A stretch of DNA of 64,000 nucleotides. Source: Actinomycetospora lemnae (lineage in GTDB: Bacteria; Actinomycetota; Actinomycetes; Mycobacteriales; Pseudonocardiaceae). The DNA is taken from contig NZ_JAQZAO010000009.1 in NCBI RefSeq assembly GCF_028737315.1, positions 203,063 through 267,062 of the forward strand. The letters are read 5' to 3'. The translations under genes were made by a program, and so were the position numbers. Positions 39,873 to 48,070 of this stretch are shown piece after piece. The notes below the pieces were generated by a model. The model had not been told where the DNA came from, made no database searches, and saw only the letters and a list, made by a program, of their open reading frames with translations. Every line of letters starts with the position of its first letter. The stretch's first letter is position 1.

Positions 39873-40612
39873 GCCTCGTGGACCGTCTGCGCGCGGCGGG
39901 CTGCGTGTTCGCCGAGGAGGAGGCGGCGCTGCTGGCCGGCGCGCCGGAGGACCTCGTCGCGCGGCGGGTGGCCGGCGAGCCGCTGGAGCAGGTGCTGGGC
40001 TGGGCGGAGTTCGCGGGGCAGCGGGTCGCGGTGGCGCCCGGGGTGTTCGTGCCGCGGCACCGCAGCGAGTTCCTCGTCGAGCGGGCACTGGCGGTGACCG
40101 GGCCGGGCGCGGCCGTCGTCGACGTCTGCTGCGGCACCGGTGCCATCGGGGCCGCGCTGCTCGCCGCGCGCCCGGACCTCGCGCTGCACGCGGCCGACGT
40201 CGACCCGGCGGCCGTGGCCTGCGCGCGGACGAACCTCCCCGGCGCCGCGGGGGTGCACACCGGCGACCTGCTCACGGCCCTGCCGCCGGCGCTCGCCGCG
40301 TCCGTCGACGTCGTCGTCGCGAGCACCCCCTACGTGCCGAGCGACGCGGTCGCCGCCATGCCCCCCGAGGCGCGCGAGCACGAGCCGCGGGTGGCCCTCG
40401 ACGGCGGCGGCGACGGGATCGACGTCGTGCGCCGGCTCGCGGGGCAGGCTCCGGCGTGGCTGCGCACGGGCGGGCGCCTGCTCGTCGAGTGCGCGGAGCA
40501 CCAGGGCGACGTGGCCCGGGCGGCCCTGGCCGGGGTGGGGTTCGTCGGCGTCGACGTGGCGCGCGACGAGGAGCGCGACGCGACCGTCGTCGTCGGCGCC
40601 TGGCCCGGGTGA
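39869..40612 (+). CDS. PrmC/HemK-related putative glutamine methyltransferase
   Basis: 247 residues from GTG 39869, overlapping the previous stop. The SAM motif is VVDVCCGTGAIGAALLA near residue 88 and the acidic partner is HAADVDPAAV. It matches the actinobacterial PrmC-related group (TIGR03704-like) of unknown substrate. The catalytic NPPY/NxPY motif that holds the substrate glutamine reads VVASTPYVPSD, so Asn is replaced by Ser. Function is therefore doubtful as a release-factor methyltransferase; it may modify a different group. The dispersed repeat begins at its stop codon. Confidence 0.8.
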   Translation: MSLVDRLRAAGCVFAEEEAALLAGAPEDLVARRVAGEPLEQVLGWAEFAGQRVAVAPGVFVPRHRSEFLVERALAVTGPGAAVVDVCCGTGAIGAALLAARPDLALHAADVDPAAVACARTNLPGAAGVHTGDLLTALPPALAASVDVVVASTPYVPSDAVAAMPPEAREHEPRVALDGGGDGIDVVRRLAGQAPAWLRTGGRLLVECAEHQGDVARAALAGVGFVGVDVARDEERDATVVVGAWPG

Positions 40613-40661
40613 TCGAAGTACCGATACGGACACTGAACGTCTGTGACGGCACTTCGCTGAC
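40608..40661. repeat. Dispersed repeat, copy A
   Basis: Bases 40608-40635 are identical to 61186-61213, and the following 26 bases match 61214-61239 except at about six positions. CGAAGT near the left and ACTTCG near the right can pair. It lies between the convergent methyltransferase and LigD genes and touches both stop codons. Confidence 0.85.
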
Positions 40662-41650
40662 TAATCGGTCTCCTTCTCGGCCTTCTCCGCCGCGCGCTTG
40701 CGGCGCTTGCCCTCGTGCATGGCCTGGACCCGGGCGACGGGGATGGTGCGGCCCTCGGCGACGAGGTCCTCGGGCAGCTGCTGCGGCGCCGGGCGGGCGG
40801 CGGGGTCGGCCCAGGGGTCGGGGCGGTCGGGCGCGGTGCGCACCGTGATCTCGGACGGGACCACGGTGTCGAGCTCGTCCCACGACACCGGGAACGACAC
40901 GGGCAGCCCGGGCCGCACCCGCGGGCTGTAGACCGCGGCGATGGTGGAGCCGCCCGCGCGCGTGGGGTCGACGAACACCTTGCCGCCGCGGTCGGCGCGG
41001 ATGAACGCCGTGGTGGCGACGGCGGGGTCGAGGCGCTCGGTGCGGGCGGCGAGCGCGCGGGTGGCGCCGGCGACGTCCTCGTGGGTCGGTCCGGGCGCGA
41101 GCGGGACGAGGACGTGCACGCCCTTCGCGCCCGTGGTCTTCACGACGCCCGCGAGGCCCGCGTCGTCGAGCGCGCGACGCACGAGGTGCGCGGCGGCCAC
41201 GACGGCGGCGAAGCCCGCGTCCTCGGGCGGGTCGAGGTCGAGCACGAGGTGCTCGGGCGTGGCCATGGACTCGGCACGGACGAGGGTGGGGTGGTACTCG
41301 ATCGCGCGCTGGTTGGCGAACCACAGCAGGGTGCGCCGGTCGTCGCAGAGCGCGTAGGCGACCTCCCGGTGCGACGACTCCGCCCAGAACGACACCGTCC
41401 GCACCCACGCCGGCGCGTACTTCGGGACGTTCTTCTGCATGAACGGCTTCTGCCCGCGCAGTGCCCGCACCACCGAGAGCGGGCGCCCGGCGAGCGCCGG
41501 CAGCAGCCGCGGCGCGACGGCGTCGAGGTAGTCGACGAGCTCGCGCTTGGTCACCCCGGCCCCGGCGAAGAGCTCCTGGTCGAGGTTCGTCAGCGCGACG
41601 CCGTCGCGTTCCTCACCCTCGTCCCGCCCGCCGGATCCGGTTCGCGCCAC
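40661..41650 (-). CDS. ligD: LigD-type polymerase/primase (non-homologous end joining)
   Basis: 329 residues from the GTG complementing 41648-41650, with AGGAAGG upstream. It is a stand-alone PolDom of the archaeo-eukaryotic primase superfamily: LTNLDQELFAGAGVTKREL near residue 20, the catalytic D-x-D in LVLDLDPPED near residue 140, KTTGAKGVHVLVPL near residue 175 and IRADRGGKVFVDPTRAGGS. The ligase and nuclease domains of full LigD are absent, as in many actinobacteria where they are separate genes. It fills gaps with ribonucleotides during end joining with Ku. No ku gene is in the window. Dispersed repeat copy A abuts its stop codon. Confidence 0.88.
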   Translation of the reverse strand: MARTGSGGRDEGEERDGVALTNLDQELFAGAGVTKRELVDYLDAVAPRLLPALAGRPLSVVRALRGQKPFMQKNVPKYAPAWVRTVSFWAESSHREVAYALCDDRRTLLWFANQRAIEYHPTLVRAESMATPEHLVLDLDPPEDAGFAAVVAAAHLVRRALDDAGLAGVVKTTGAKGVHVLVPLAPGPTHEDVAGATRALAARTERLDPAVATTAFIRADRGGKVFVDPTRAGGSTIAAVYSPRVRPGLPVSFPVSWDELDTVVPSEITVRTAPDRPDPWADPAARPAPQQLPEDLVAEGRTIPVARVQAMHEGKRRKRAAEKAEKETD

Positions 41651-41863
41651 CGCGTCACCTTCCTGCCCACGGACGGCCCCGGCAAGCCACCCCGGGGTCG
41701 GGCCGCGGTGATCGACGGATGAGAGAGTCCCCGCCCGGCACGCCACGAGGGGCCACGCAGAGCAGCGGGACACCACCCGGACAGACCACTCGTCCGTGGC
41801 ACCCGGCGTGCCGTTGAGAGGGAGGCACCGCGGGCAGCGGCGCAGACCGTCGGGAGGAGCACG

Positions 41864-42382
41864 GTGGGTCGGCACACCTGGATGGACGGGGCGCGTGACG
41901 GCGCCCGGCGCGCGCGGCGTCGGGTCGGTCACCGGGCCGCCGCGATCGGCCTCGGGCTGGTCGCGATCGCGGGCCTGGGAGGTGTCGGCGCGGTGGCGAT
42001 GGCGGCTCCCGCGACGCCCGCGGCGGCCTCGCCCTGCGAGGCGGCGGTGAAGGCCTGCGCCCGCCTGTCGACCAACGAGGCGTGGCTCACCGACGGCGCA
42101 GGCACCGTCGTGCGCGGCCCGGTGCGGATGAACCACGGGGCGCCGGGCAAGGAGACCCCGACCGGCATGTTCGCCGTGCAGCGCAAGGAGGAGGTCCACC
42201 TCTCCAAGGAGTACGACGGCGCGCGCATGCCCTGGGCGGTGTTCTTCGACGACAACGGCCGCGCCTTCCACGGCGGCGACCCGTCGCGCCAGTCGGCGGG
42301 CTGCGTCCGCATGGCCGATCCCGACGCCCAGGCCTTCTTCAACGGCCTCGAGGTCTACGACAAGGTCCAGATCCTCCCGTAG
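41864..42382 (+). CDS. L,D-transpeptidase (YkuD domain)
   Basis: 172 residues. A basic N-terminus and hydrophobic stretch (AAAIGLGLVAIAGLGGVGAVAM, about 24-46) with an Ala-x-Ala site gives a signal peptide. The catalytic domain is compact: a His in FHGGDPSRQSAGCVRM and nucleophile Cys147, the HxxxSxGCxR signature. It would form 3-3 cross-links in peptidoglycan or attach proteins, outside the membrane. GGAGGAG precedes the GTG start. A palindrome follows the stop. Confidence 0.88.
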   Translation: MGRHTWMDGARDGARRARRRVGHRAAAIGLGLVAIAGLGGVGAVAMAAPATPAAASPCEAAVKACARLSTNEAWLTDGAGTVVRGPVRMNHGAPGKETPTGMFAVQRKEEVHLSKEYDGARMPWAVFFDDNGRAFHGGDPSRQSAGCVRMADPDAQAFFNGLEVYDKVQILP

Positions 42383-42387
42383 CCCCT

Positions 42388-42429
42388 CGTGAGCAGTTGC
42401 CACGCCCATGGCCGTGGCAACTGCTCACG
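42388..42429. repeat. Palindromic repeat P1 between convergent genes
   Basis: Perfect 17-bp arms, CGTGAGCAGTTGCCACG and its complement, around an 8-base loop. The right arm contains the stop codon of the ATPase gene. It resembles the palindrome at 50377-50416, with paired compensatory changes at two arm positions. Likely also a bidirectional terminator. Confidence 0.9.
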
Positions 42430-44095
42430 TGCGCTTCAGCCGCAGCGAGCGCAGGCGGTTGAGGGCCGCGGCGACCTCGTGACGGCGGGGGCGGGCGATG
42501 TCCTCGGACCGCCCGTCGAGCAGGGCGTCCAGGCCCCGCCGGTCGAGCTCGGCGTCGAGCAGGTCGAGCCCCTCGGCCAGGGTGATCGTGCCGTCGAGCA
42601 CCCCGTCCCCGAGCAGCGCGAGCGCCCGCCCGATGCCCGCGACCTGCGAACGGTCGGTGATCTGCTCGACGGCGGTGAGGTCGATGTCGTCCTCGCCGAA
42701 GGTCAGCCGGTCGCGGCCCCGCGCGCTGATCTTGCGCTTGCCGCGCGCGGTCGGGTCGAGCGAGGCGGGGTCGACGACGCGCGGGCTCACCGCCGGGAAG
42801 CCGGTGTGCTCCACGGCGCGCGACGTGCCCGAGGCGGCGATCTCGTGGGCGCGCGCGGTGACGTCCGAGGCGCGGTAGGCGTCCATCATGATCACGGTGT
42901 CGGCGACGCCGAGGTAGTCGCCCGACCCGCCCATGACCAGCACCGTCGACACCCCGTGCTCGGCGTGCAGCGGCCGGACGCGCTCCACGAACGGCACGAG
43001 CGGCTCGGTCGCGATCAGCTGCTGCATCCGGGCGTCGCGGATCATCATGTTCGTCGCCGACGTGTCCTCGTCGATGAGCAGCACGTCCGCGCCCGCCTCC
43101 ACCGCCTCGACCGTCGATGCGGCCTGGCTGGTGGAGCCCGAGGCGTTGGTCGTCGAGAAGTCGTCGGTCGGCTCGCCGGAGGGCAGGTGGGCGACGAACG
43201 CGGACACGTCGTCGTGGACCACCGCGCGCCCGTCCTCGGCGCGCAGCTTCACCGCGTCGGGCCGCGTGACCACCTGCTCGCGCCCGTCGCCGGGCTCGTG
43301 GTCGTAGACGCCCGCCTCGATCGCGCGCAGCAGCGTCGACTTGCCGTGGTAGCCGCCGCCGACGATCAGCGTGACGCCCTCCGGCACCCCCAGACCGCTC
43401 ACCTCGCCGGCGTTCGGCGCCGTCAGCGTCACCCGCAGCGCGTCCGGCCCGGCGAACGGCGTCGCGTCCTCCATCGGCCGGTCGTCGACGCCGCTGCGCC
43501 GTGGCAGCACCGCGCCGTCGGCGACGAAGGCCACCAGCCCGCGCTCGGCCAGCGCCCCGCGGAGGGCGACGGCGTCCTCGACGGTCTCGACGAACCGCCG
43601 CGCCGCCGCGTGGTCGGCGCCGTGCACGGCGTCGCGCACCGCGGCCGGGAGCGTCTCGCCGAGCAGCGTCGCGGCCTCGCGCCCGAGGATCCGCCGCTTC
43701 GGGCCCGGGAACGGCACGCCGACCTCGAGCACCACGACACCGTCGTCGCGGACCGTGCCGGCGCTGCGGTCGAGCACCTCGGGCCCGCCGGCGTCGACGT
43801 GCACCGGCGTGCCCCGCAGCGCCCGGCGCAGCCCGCGCAGCAGGAAGGCCGCCAGGGCCCGCCGGCGGTCGGGGGTGGCGTCGAGGTCGGCGGGCAGCCC
43901 GGCGTCGGAGACGGTGACGCGGACGCGGCTCGGCGGCGCGAACGGGTCGGCCTGGACGCGGAGCACCTCGAGCTCGACGCCCGCGACCCGCCACGCCCCG
44001 CTCAGCGACCTGTAGCGCCCGTAGCTCGCGCCGTCGAGGGAGCGCAGGGACGCGGCCAGGTCGTCGCGGGGAGCCATGGTCGGCATGGTGCCCAC
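42425..44095 (-). CDS. ABC-class P-loop ATPase (PF09818-like)
   Basis: 556 residues from GTG 44095; ATGs at 44086 and 44077 are possible starts. Family features: DDLAASLRSLDGASYGRYRSLSGAW N-terminus, Walker A in VGGGYHGKST (GxxxxGKST) near residue 245, a signature-like region ASGSTSQAAS, Walker B VLLIDEDTSATN near residue 345 and a His/Gly switch GGSGDYLGVAD. Proteins of this family are soluble, of unknown function, with a circularly arranged ABC domain. Neighbours give no clue. Its stop codon is inside the P1 palindrome. Confidence 0.82.
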   Translation of the reverse strand: MGTMPTMAPRDDLAASLRSLDGASYGRYRSLSGAWRVAGVELEVLRVQADPFAPPSRVRVTVSDAGLPADLDATPDRRRALAAFLLRGLRRALRGTPVHVDAGGPEVLDRSAGTVRDDGVVVLEVGVPFPGPKRRILGREAATLLGETLPAAVRDAVHGADHAAARRFVETVEDAVALRGALAERGLVAFVADGAVLPRRSGVDDRPMEDATPFAGPDALRVTLTAPNAGEVSGLGVPEGVTLIVGGGYHGKSTLLRAIEAGVYDHEPGDGREQVVTRPDAVKLRAEDGRAVVHDDVSAFVAHLPSGEPTDDFSTTNASGSTSQAASTVEAVEAGADVLLIDEDTSATNMMIRDARMQQLIATEPLVPFVERVRPLHAEHGVSTVLVMGGSGDYLGVADTVIMMDAYRASDVTARAHEIAASGTSRAVEHTGFPAVSPRVVDPASLDPTARGKRKISARGRDRLTFGEDDIDLTAVEQITDRSQVAGIGRALALLGDGVLDGTITLAEGLDLLDAELDRRGLDALLDGRSEDIARPRRHEVAAALNRLRSLRLKRT

Positions 44096-44181
44096 GCGCC
44101 GGGCACCTCACGCGCGTCCCCCGACAGGGCGGTGTCGACGACGACCTCGGGCCGGTCGCGGAACCACTTCACTGTCCGATT

Positions 44182-44201
44182 CGTTCTCGGTAAGGAGAAC
44201 G
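44182..44201. promoter_or_regulatory. Inverted repeat overlapping a ribosome-site-like AAGGAG
   Basis: CGTTCTC and GAGAACG, 7 bp, flank GGTAAG. AAGGAG at 44192-44197 sits in its loop and right arm, five bases before an in-frame ATG at 44203. Candidate operator or translational switch for the cassette starting at 44347. Confidence 0.4.
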
Positions 44202-44346
44202 GATGATGACTGTCCGGAGACACCCGCATGCGGGGAGTGCCCCGCACCACGGGAGAATCCGGGCGGACGCATCGCCCACGGAGCCGTGGCGGTGCGGGAC
44301 GGGGGGCCAGCGTGATCGTCGAGAGCACCAGGGGGACCGGCGGCGC

Positions 44347-45456
44347 ATGACCACGATCCGGCCGATGCGTCGCGACGACGTCCCCGCGGCGGCCGCCCTG
44401 TTCGAAGCCCGGTCCCGCTCCGGATCCACCGAGGCACCCGCACCGCTCGTGGCGTTCCTGGAGCGCCAGTCCTTCGACGCCCCGTGGCTCGACGACGACC
44501 TCCCGTCCCTCGTCGCCGAGGACCGCGACGGACGCCTCATCGGCTTCCAGGCGGTGAATCCGCGCCGGCTGCGCGTCGACTCCCGACCGGTCCGCCTCGC
44601 GTGCGGCGGGCCGATGGTGATCGACCCCGAGCACCCCGGCACCGGCATGCTCCTCACGCGCGCCTTCCTCGCCGGGCCGCAGGACGTGACCCTCACCGAC
44701 GGGGGCTCGGACTCGATGCACCACCTCTGGACGACCCTGCGCGGTCGGGTGCGGGCGACGGCGTCGTTCCAGTGGCAGCGGTTCCTGCGTCCCGGCGGCG
44801 CCGTGACGGCCCTGCTCCGCGAGCGGGGACGCGCGCTGCCGCACCCCGTGGCCCGCGCCGTCGCCGCCGGTGACGGGCCGCTGCGCCGGCTGCCCCGCGT
44901 CGGGAACCGGTTGCGCGCCTCCACACCCGAGGACCTGACCGCCGAGCCCCTCACGGTCGAGGCGCTGCTCGAGCAGATGAGCGCGGCCCCGCGGCGCTGG
45001 CGGCTGTTCCCCGACTACGACGAGTGCTACCTGCGGTGGCTGTTCGACGAGCTGGAGACCGTCACCCCCGCCCGCGGCCGCCTCGTCGCGCAGCTGGTGC
45101 GCACCGGCGCCGGCCGGGTCGCGGGCTGGTACGTGTACTTCCTGCCGGTGGGCGGTACCGCCCAGGTCCAGCAGATCGCGTCGACCGGGCCCGACCCGGG
45201 ACCCGTGCTCGACCACCTCCTGGCCCACGCCGACGCGCACGGCGCCGCGGCGGTCGCGGGCCGGCTCGAGCCGTCGCTGGTGGCCGCCGTCCGGCGGCGC
45301 CGCTGCCTGATCCGTCCGGCGACGTGGTCGCTGGTCCACGCCGACGACGACGGGCTCCTGGGGCTCCTCGAGTCGTCCGACGCACTGCTCACCCGCCTCG
45401 ACGGGGAGTGGTGGATGGCCCCGCACCTGCTCTGGCGAGGAGGGAACTCCGCATGA
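44347..45456 (+). CDS. GNAT-fold acyltransferase, first gene of carrier-protein cassette
   Basis: 369 residues from ATG 44347 (AGGGGGA 10 bases upstream). A start at 44203 has a better ribosome site but would add a 48-residue Arg/His/Pro-rich N-terminus without homology. The N-terminal GNAT domain starts TTIRPMRRDDVPAAAALF and has GFQAVNPRRLRV and a GTGMLLTRAF stretch for acetyl/acyl-CoA binding; a second, less clear GNAT-like half covers about 230-369, with YLRWLFDE and GWYVYFLPVGG. Such double-GNAT proteins transfer acyl groups from CoA or carrier protein. Overlaps the monooxygenase gene by four bases. Confidence 0.75.
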   Translation: MTTIRPMRRDDVPAAAALFEARSRSGSTEAPAPLVAFLERQSFDAPWLDDDLPSLVAEDRDGRLIGFQAVNPRRLRVDSRPVRLACGGPMVIDPEHPGTGMLLTRAFLAGPQDVTLTDGGSDSMHHLWTTLRGRVRATASFQWQRFLRPGGAVTALLRERGRALPHPVARAVAAGDGPLRRLPRVGNRLRASTPEDLTAEPLTVEALLEQMSAAPRRWRLFPDYDECYLRWLFDELETVTPARGRLVAQLVRTGAGRVAGWYVYFLPVGGTAQVQQIASTGPDPGPVLDHLLAHADAHGAAAVAGRLEPSLVAAVRRRRCLIRPATWSLVHADDDGLLGLLESSDALLTRLDGEWWMAPHLLWRGGNSA

Positions 45457-46469
45457 GCCTGACCGTCTACTCGACGTGCCCACAGTCCAAGGACGTGCCG
45501 GCACCCGACTACCTCGACGCGGTCGCCGCGACCGCGCGGTGGAGCGAGGAGGCGGGCTGCGCCGGCATGCTCGTCTACACCGACAACGGGATCGCCGACC
45601 CGTGGCTGGTGGCCCAGACGGCCATCACCGCGACCGAGCGCCTCGCCCCGCTCGTCGCCGTGCAGCCGGTGTACATGCACCCGTACACGGCGGCGTCGAT
45701 GGTCTCCTCGCTCGCGTACCTGCACGGCCGGGCGGTGCACCTGAACATGCTGGCCGGGGGGTTCAGGAACGACCTGCTCGCGCTGGGCGACACCACCGAG
45801 CACGACGACCGCTACGCCCGCACGGTCGAGTACACGCAGATCCTCACCGCCCTGCTGCGCGGCGAGACCGTGACCCGCGAGGGTCGGTGGCACACGGTGG
45901 AGAACCTCAAGCTCGCCCCGGCGCTGCCGCCCGAGCTCATGCCCGAGGTGCTGATCTCGGGCTCCTCGCCCGCCGGGCGCGCCGCGGCGGCGGAGATCGG
46001 CGCGACGCCCATCCGCTACCCCGAGCCGCTCGGCACGGCGCCCGACGGTGACACCCCCACCGGCGGCGGCGTCCGCATGGGCATCATCGCCCGCGACGAC
46101 GCCGACGAGGCGTGGCGCGTCGCGCACGAGCGCTTCCCCGCCGACCGCACGGGCCAGGTCGCACACGCGATGGCCATGCGCGTGTCGGACTCGCACTGGC
46201 ACCACCAGCTCACGGCCGCCGCGAAGACACCGCCGGCCGCGCCGGCGGACCTCGACGCCGAGCCCGAGCCCTACTGGCTAGGCCCGTTCGAGAACTACCA
46301 GTCGTTCTGCCCCTACCTCGTCGGCTCGCACGACCGGGTCGCCGCCGAGGTCGCCCGCTACGTCGAGCGCGGCACGGAGGTGTTCGTGCTGGACATCCCA
46401 CCCGCACCCGAGGACCTCGGGCACGCCGGCGAGGTGTTCGCCCGGGCCGGGGCGGCGGTGCGCGCATGA
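45453..46469 (+). CDS. Luciferase-like (LLM) flavin-dependent monooxygenase
   Basis: 338 residues, bacterial luciferase-like TIM barrel. Visible features are EEAGCAGMLVYTDNGIADPWL near residue 31, VAVQPVYMHPYTAASMVSSLAYLHGR near residue 70, HLNMLAGGFRNDL and PEVLISGSSPAGR. Related enzymes hydroxylate carrier-protein-bound substrates, for example BtrO in butirosin synthesis, using reduced FMN and O2. Position between an acyltransferase and an adenylation/carrier pair supports such a use here. Overlaps both neighbours by four bases. Confidence 0.85.
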   Translation: MSLTVYSTCPQSKDVPAPDYLDAVAATARWSEEAGCAGMLVYTDNGIADPWLVAQTAITATERLAPLVAVQPVYMHPYTAASMVSSLAYLHGRAVHLNMLAGGFRNDLLALGDTTEHDDRYARTVEYTQILTALLRGETVTREGRWHTVENLKLAPALPPELMPEVLISGSSPAGRAAAAEIGATPIRYPEPLGTAPDGDTPTGGGVRMGIIARDDADEAWRVAHERFPADRTGQVAHAMAMRVSDSHWHHQLTAAAKTPPAAPADLDAEPEPYWLGPFENYQSFCPYLVGSHDRVAAEVARYVERGTEVFVLDIPPAPEDLGHAGEVFARAGAAVRA

Positions 46470-48070
46470 GCCGCCCCGCCGGCCACCTGCAGGACCTCCT
46501 CGCCGACAGCGCCCAGCGGCACGCCGACCGGCCCGCGCTGGTCGGCACCGACGAGACGATGACCTACGCCGAGCTCGACGGGGCGGTGAACCGGGTCGCG
46601 CACGTGCTGCTCGGCCACGGCCTGACGCCCGGCGCGCGGGTGGCGGTGCTCGCGGAGAAGGCGCCGTGGACCATCGCCGCGCTGATCGGGACGCTGCGCG
46701 CGGGCGGGGCCTACGTGCCCGTCGACCCGGCGGGGCCGGCGTCGCGGGTGGCGCGGATCGTCGGGGCGGCCGAGCCCGAGATCGTGCTCGTGGACGCGGC
46801 GTCGCGGCCGCTGCTCGACGAGGTGCTCGCCGAGCTGCCGACCGCGCTGCTGGGTCGTCCACCGCTGGTCGGGGCCCTCGACACGCAGGACGGGGTCGCG
46901 TTCGGCCGGGAGGACCTGGTCCTGGCGCCGACCGCGGGCCCGGGCGTCGCGCCGACCGACCTCGCGCACCTGCTCTTCACGTCGGGCTCGACCGGCGTGC
47001 CCAAGGGCGTGATGATCACCCACGACACCGTCCTCGCCTTCGTCGACTGGGCGCTGCGGCACTTCGGCACCCGCCCCGGCGACCGCGTCTCCGGGCACCC
47101 GCCGCTGCACTTCGACCTGTCGACGTTCGACATCTACGCGACGCTCGCCGCCGGTGCCGAGCTGCACCTCGTCCCGGCCTCGCTCGGCATCGACCCGCGC
47201 GGCACCGCGGCCTTCATCCGCGACCGCGCGCTGACCCAGTGGTTCTCGGTGCCCAGCGTGCTGACCTACCTCGCGCGCTTCGACGCCGTCGCCCAGGACG
47301 ACTTCCCGGCGCTCGAGCGGCTGCTGTGGTGCGGGGAGGTGCTGCCGACGCCGGTGCTCGCGCACTGGATGCGGCGGCTGCCGCACGTCCGGTTCACCAA
47401 CCTCTACGGCCCGACCGAGGCGACCATCGCGTCGTCGTACTTCGACGTGCCCGAGGTCCCGCCGGACGAGACCGTGCCGGTGCCGATCGGGCGCGCCTGC
47501 GACGGCGAGGAGCTGCGCGTCCTCGACGAGGACATGGCCCCGATGCCCGTCGGCGAGGTGGGCGAGCTGTGGATCGGCGGGGCCGGGCTCTCGCCGGGCT
47601 ACTGGCGCGACCCGGAGAAGACCGTGGCCGCGTTCGTCCCCCACGCCGACGGCGAGCGGCTCTACCGGACCGGCGACCTCGCGCGGGTCGACGACACCGG
47701 CGTCGTGCACTTCCTCGGACGCGTGGACTCGCAGGTCAAGAGCCGCGGCTACCGGATCGAGCTCGGCGAGATCGAGGCCGCGCTCGCCACCGTGCCGGGC
47801 ATCCGCGAGTGCGCGGTGGTCGGCATCGACACCGGGGGCTTCGAGGGCACGACGATCTGCGGCGCCTACTCGGTGGCCGAGGGCCACGTGCTGCCCGCGA
47901 CCGACGTGCGGCGCCGGCTCACCGAGCTGCTGCCGAAGTACATGGTGCCCGCGCGGTGGGCCGAGCTGGAGGACCTGCCGCACAACGTCAACGGCAAGAT
48001 CGACCGGCCCGCGCTGCGGGAGCGCTTCGCGCCCGCTCCCGCGACCACGGCCGCGACAGGAGGACGATGA
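46466..48070 (+). CDS. Stand-alone amino acid adenylation enzyme
   Basis: 534 residues, a single adenylation domain. Core motifs: LLFTSGSTGVPKG near residue 170 (A3), HFDLSTFDIYATL near residue 210 (A4, with the Asp that binds the amino group in amino acid-activating domains), NLYGPTEAT near residue 312 (A5), RTGDLARVD (A7), VDSQVKSRGYRIELGEIE near 418 (A8) and NVNGKIDR near 508 (A10, catalytic Lys). No condensation or carrier domain is fused; the carrier is the next gene, overlapping by ATGA. It should load an amino acid on the carrier's phosphopantetheine; a D-Ala-ligase-like role (DltA) is an alternative, but no dltB/D is present. Confidence 0.88.
   Translation: MSRPAGHLQDLLADSAQRHADRPALVGTDETMTYAELDGAVNRVAHVLLGHGLTPGARVAVLAEKAPWTIAALIGTLRAGGAYVPVDPAGPASRVARIVGAAEPEIVLVDAASRPLLDEVLAELPTALLGRPPLVGALDTQDGVAFGREDLVLAPTAGPGVAPTDLAHLLFTSGSTGVPKGVMITHDTVLAFVDWALRHFGTRPGDRVSGHPPLHFDLSTFDIYATLAAGAELHLVPASLGIDPRGTAAFIRDRALTQWFSVPSVLTYLARFDAVAQDDFPALERLLWCGEVLPTPVLAHWMRRLPHVRFTNLYGPTEATIASSYFDVPEVPPDETVPVPIGRACDGEELRVLDEDMAPMPVGEVGELWIGGAGLSPGYWRDPEKTVAAFVPHADGERLYRTGDLARVDDTGVVHFLGRVDSQVKSRGYRIELGEIEAALATVPGIRECAVVGIDTGGFEGTTICGAYSVAEGHVLPATDVRRRLTELLPKYMVPARWAELEDLPHNVNGKIDRPALRERFAPAPATTAATGGR

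Noticed and set aside
44203..44346. N-terminal extension of the GNAT protein from ATG 44203.
   Set aside because: It has a good ribosome site but gives 48 Arg/His/Pro-rich residues before the conserved MTTIRP start. It was recorded as a finding rather than as the gene start.
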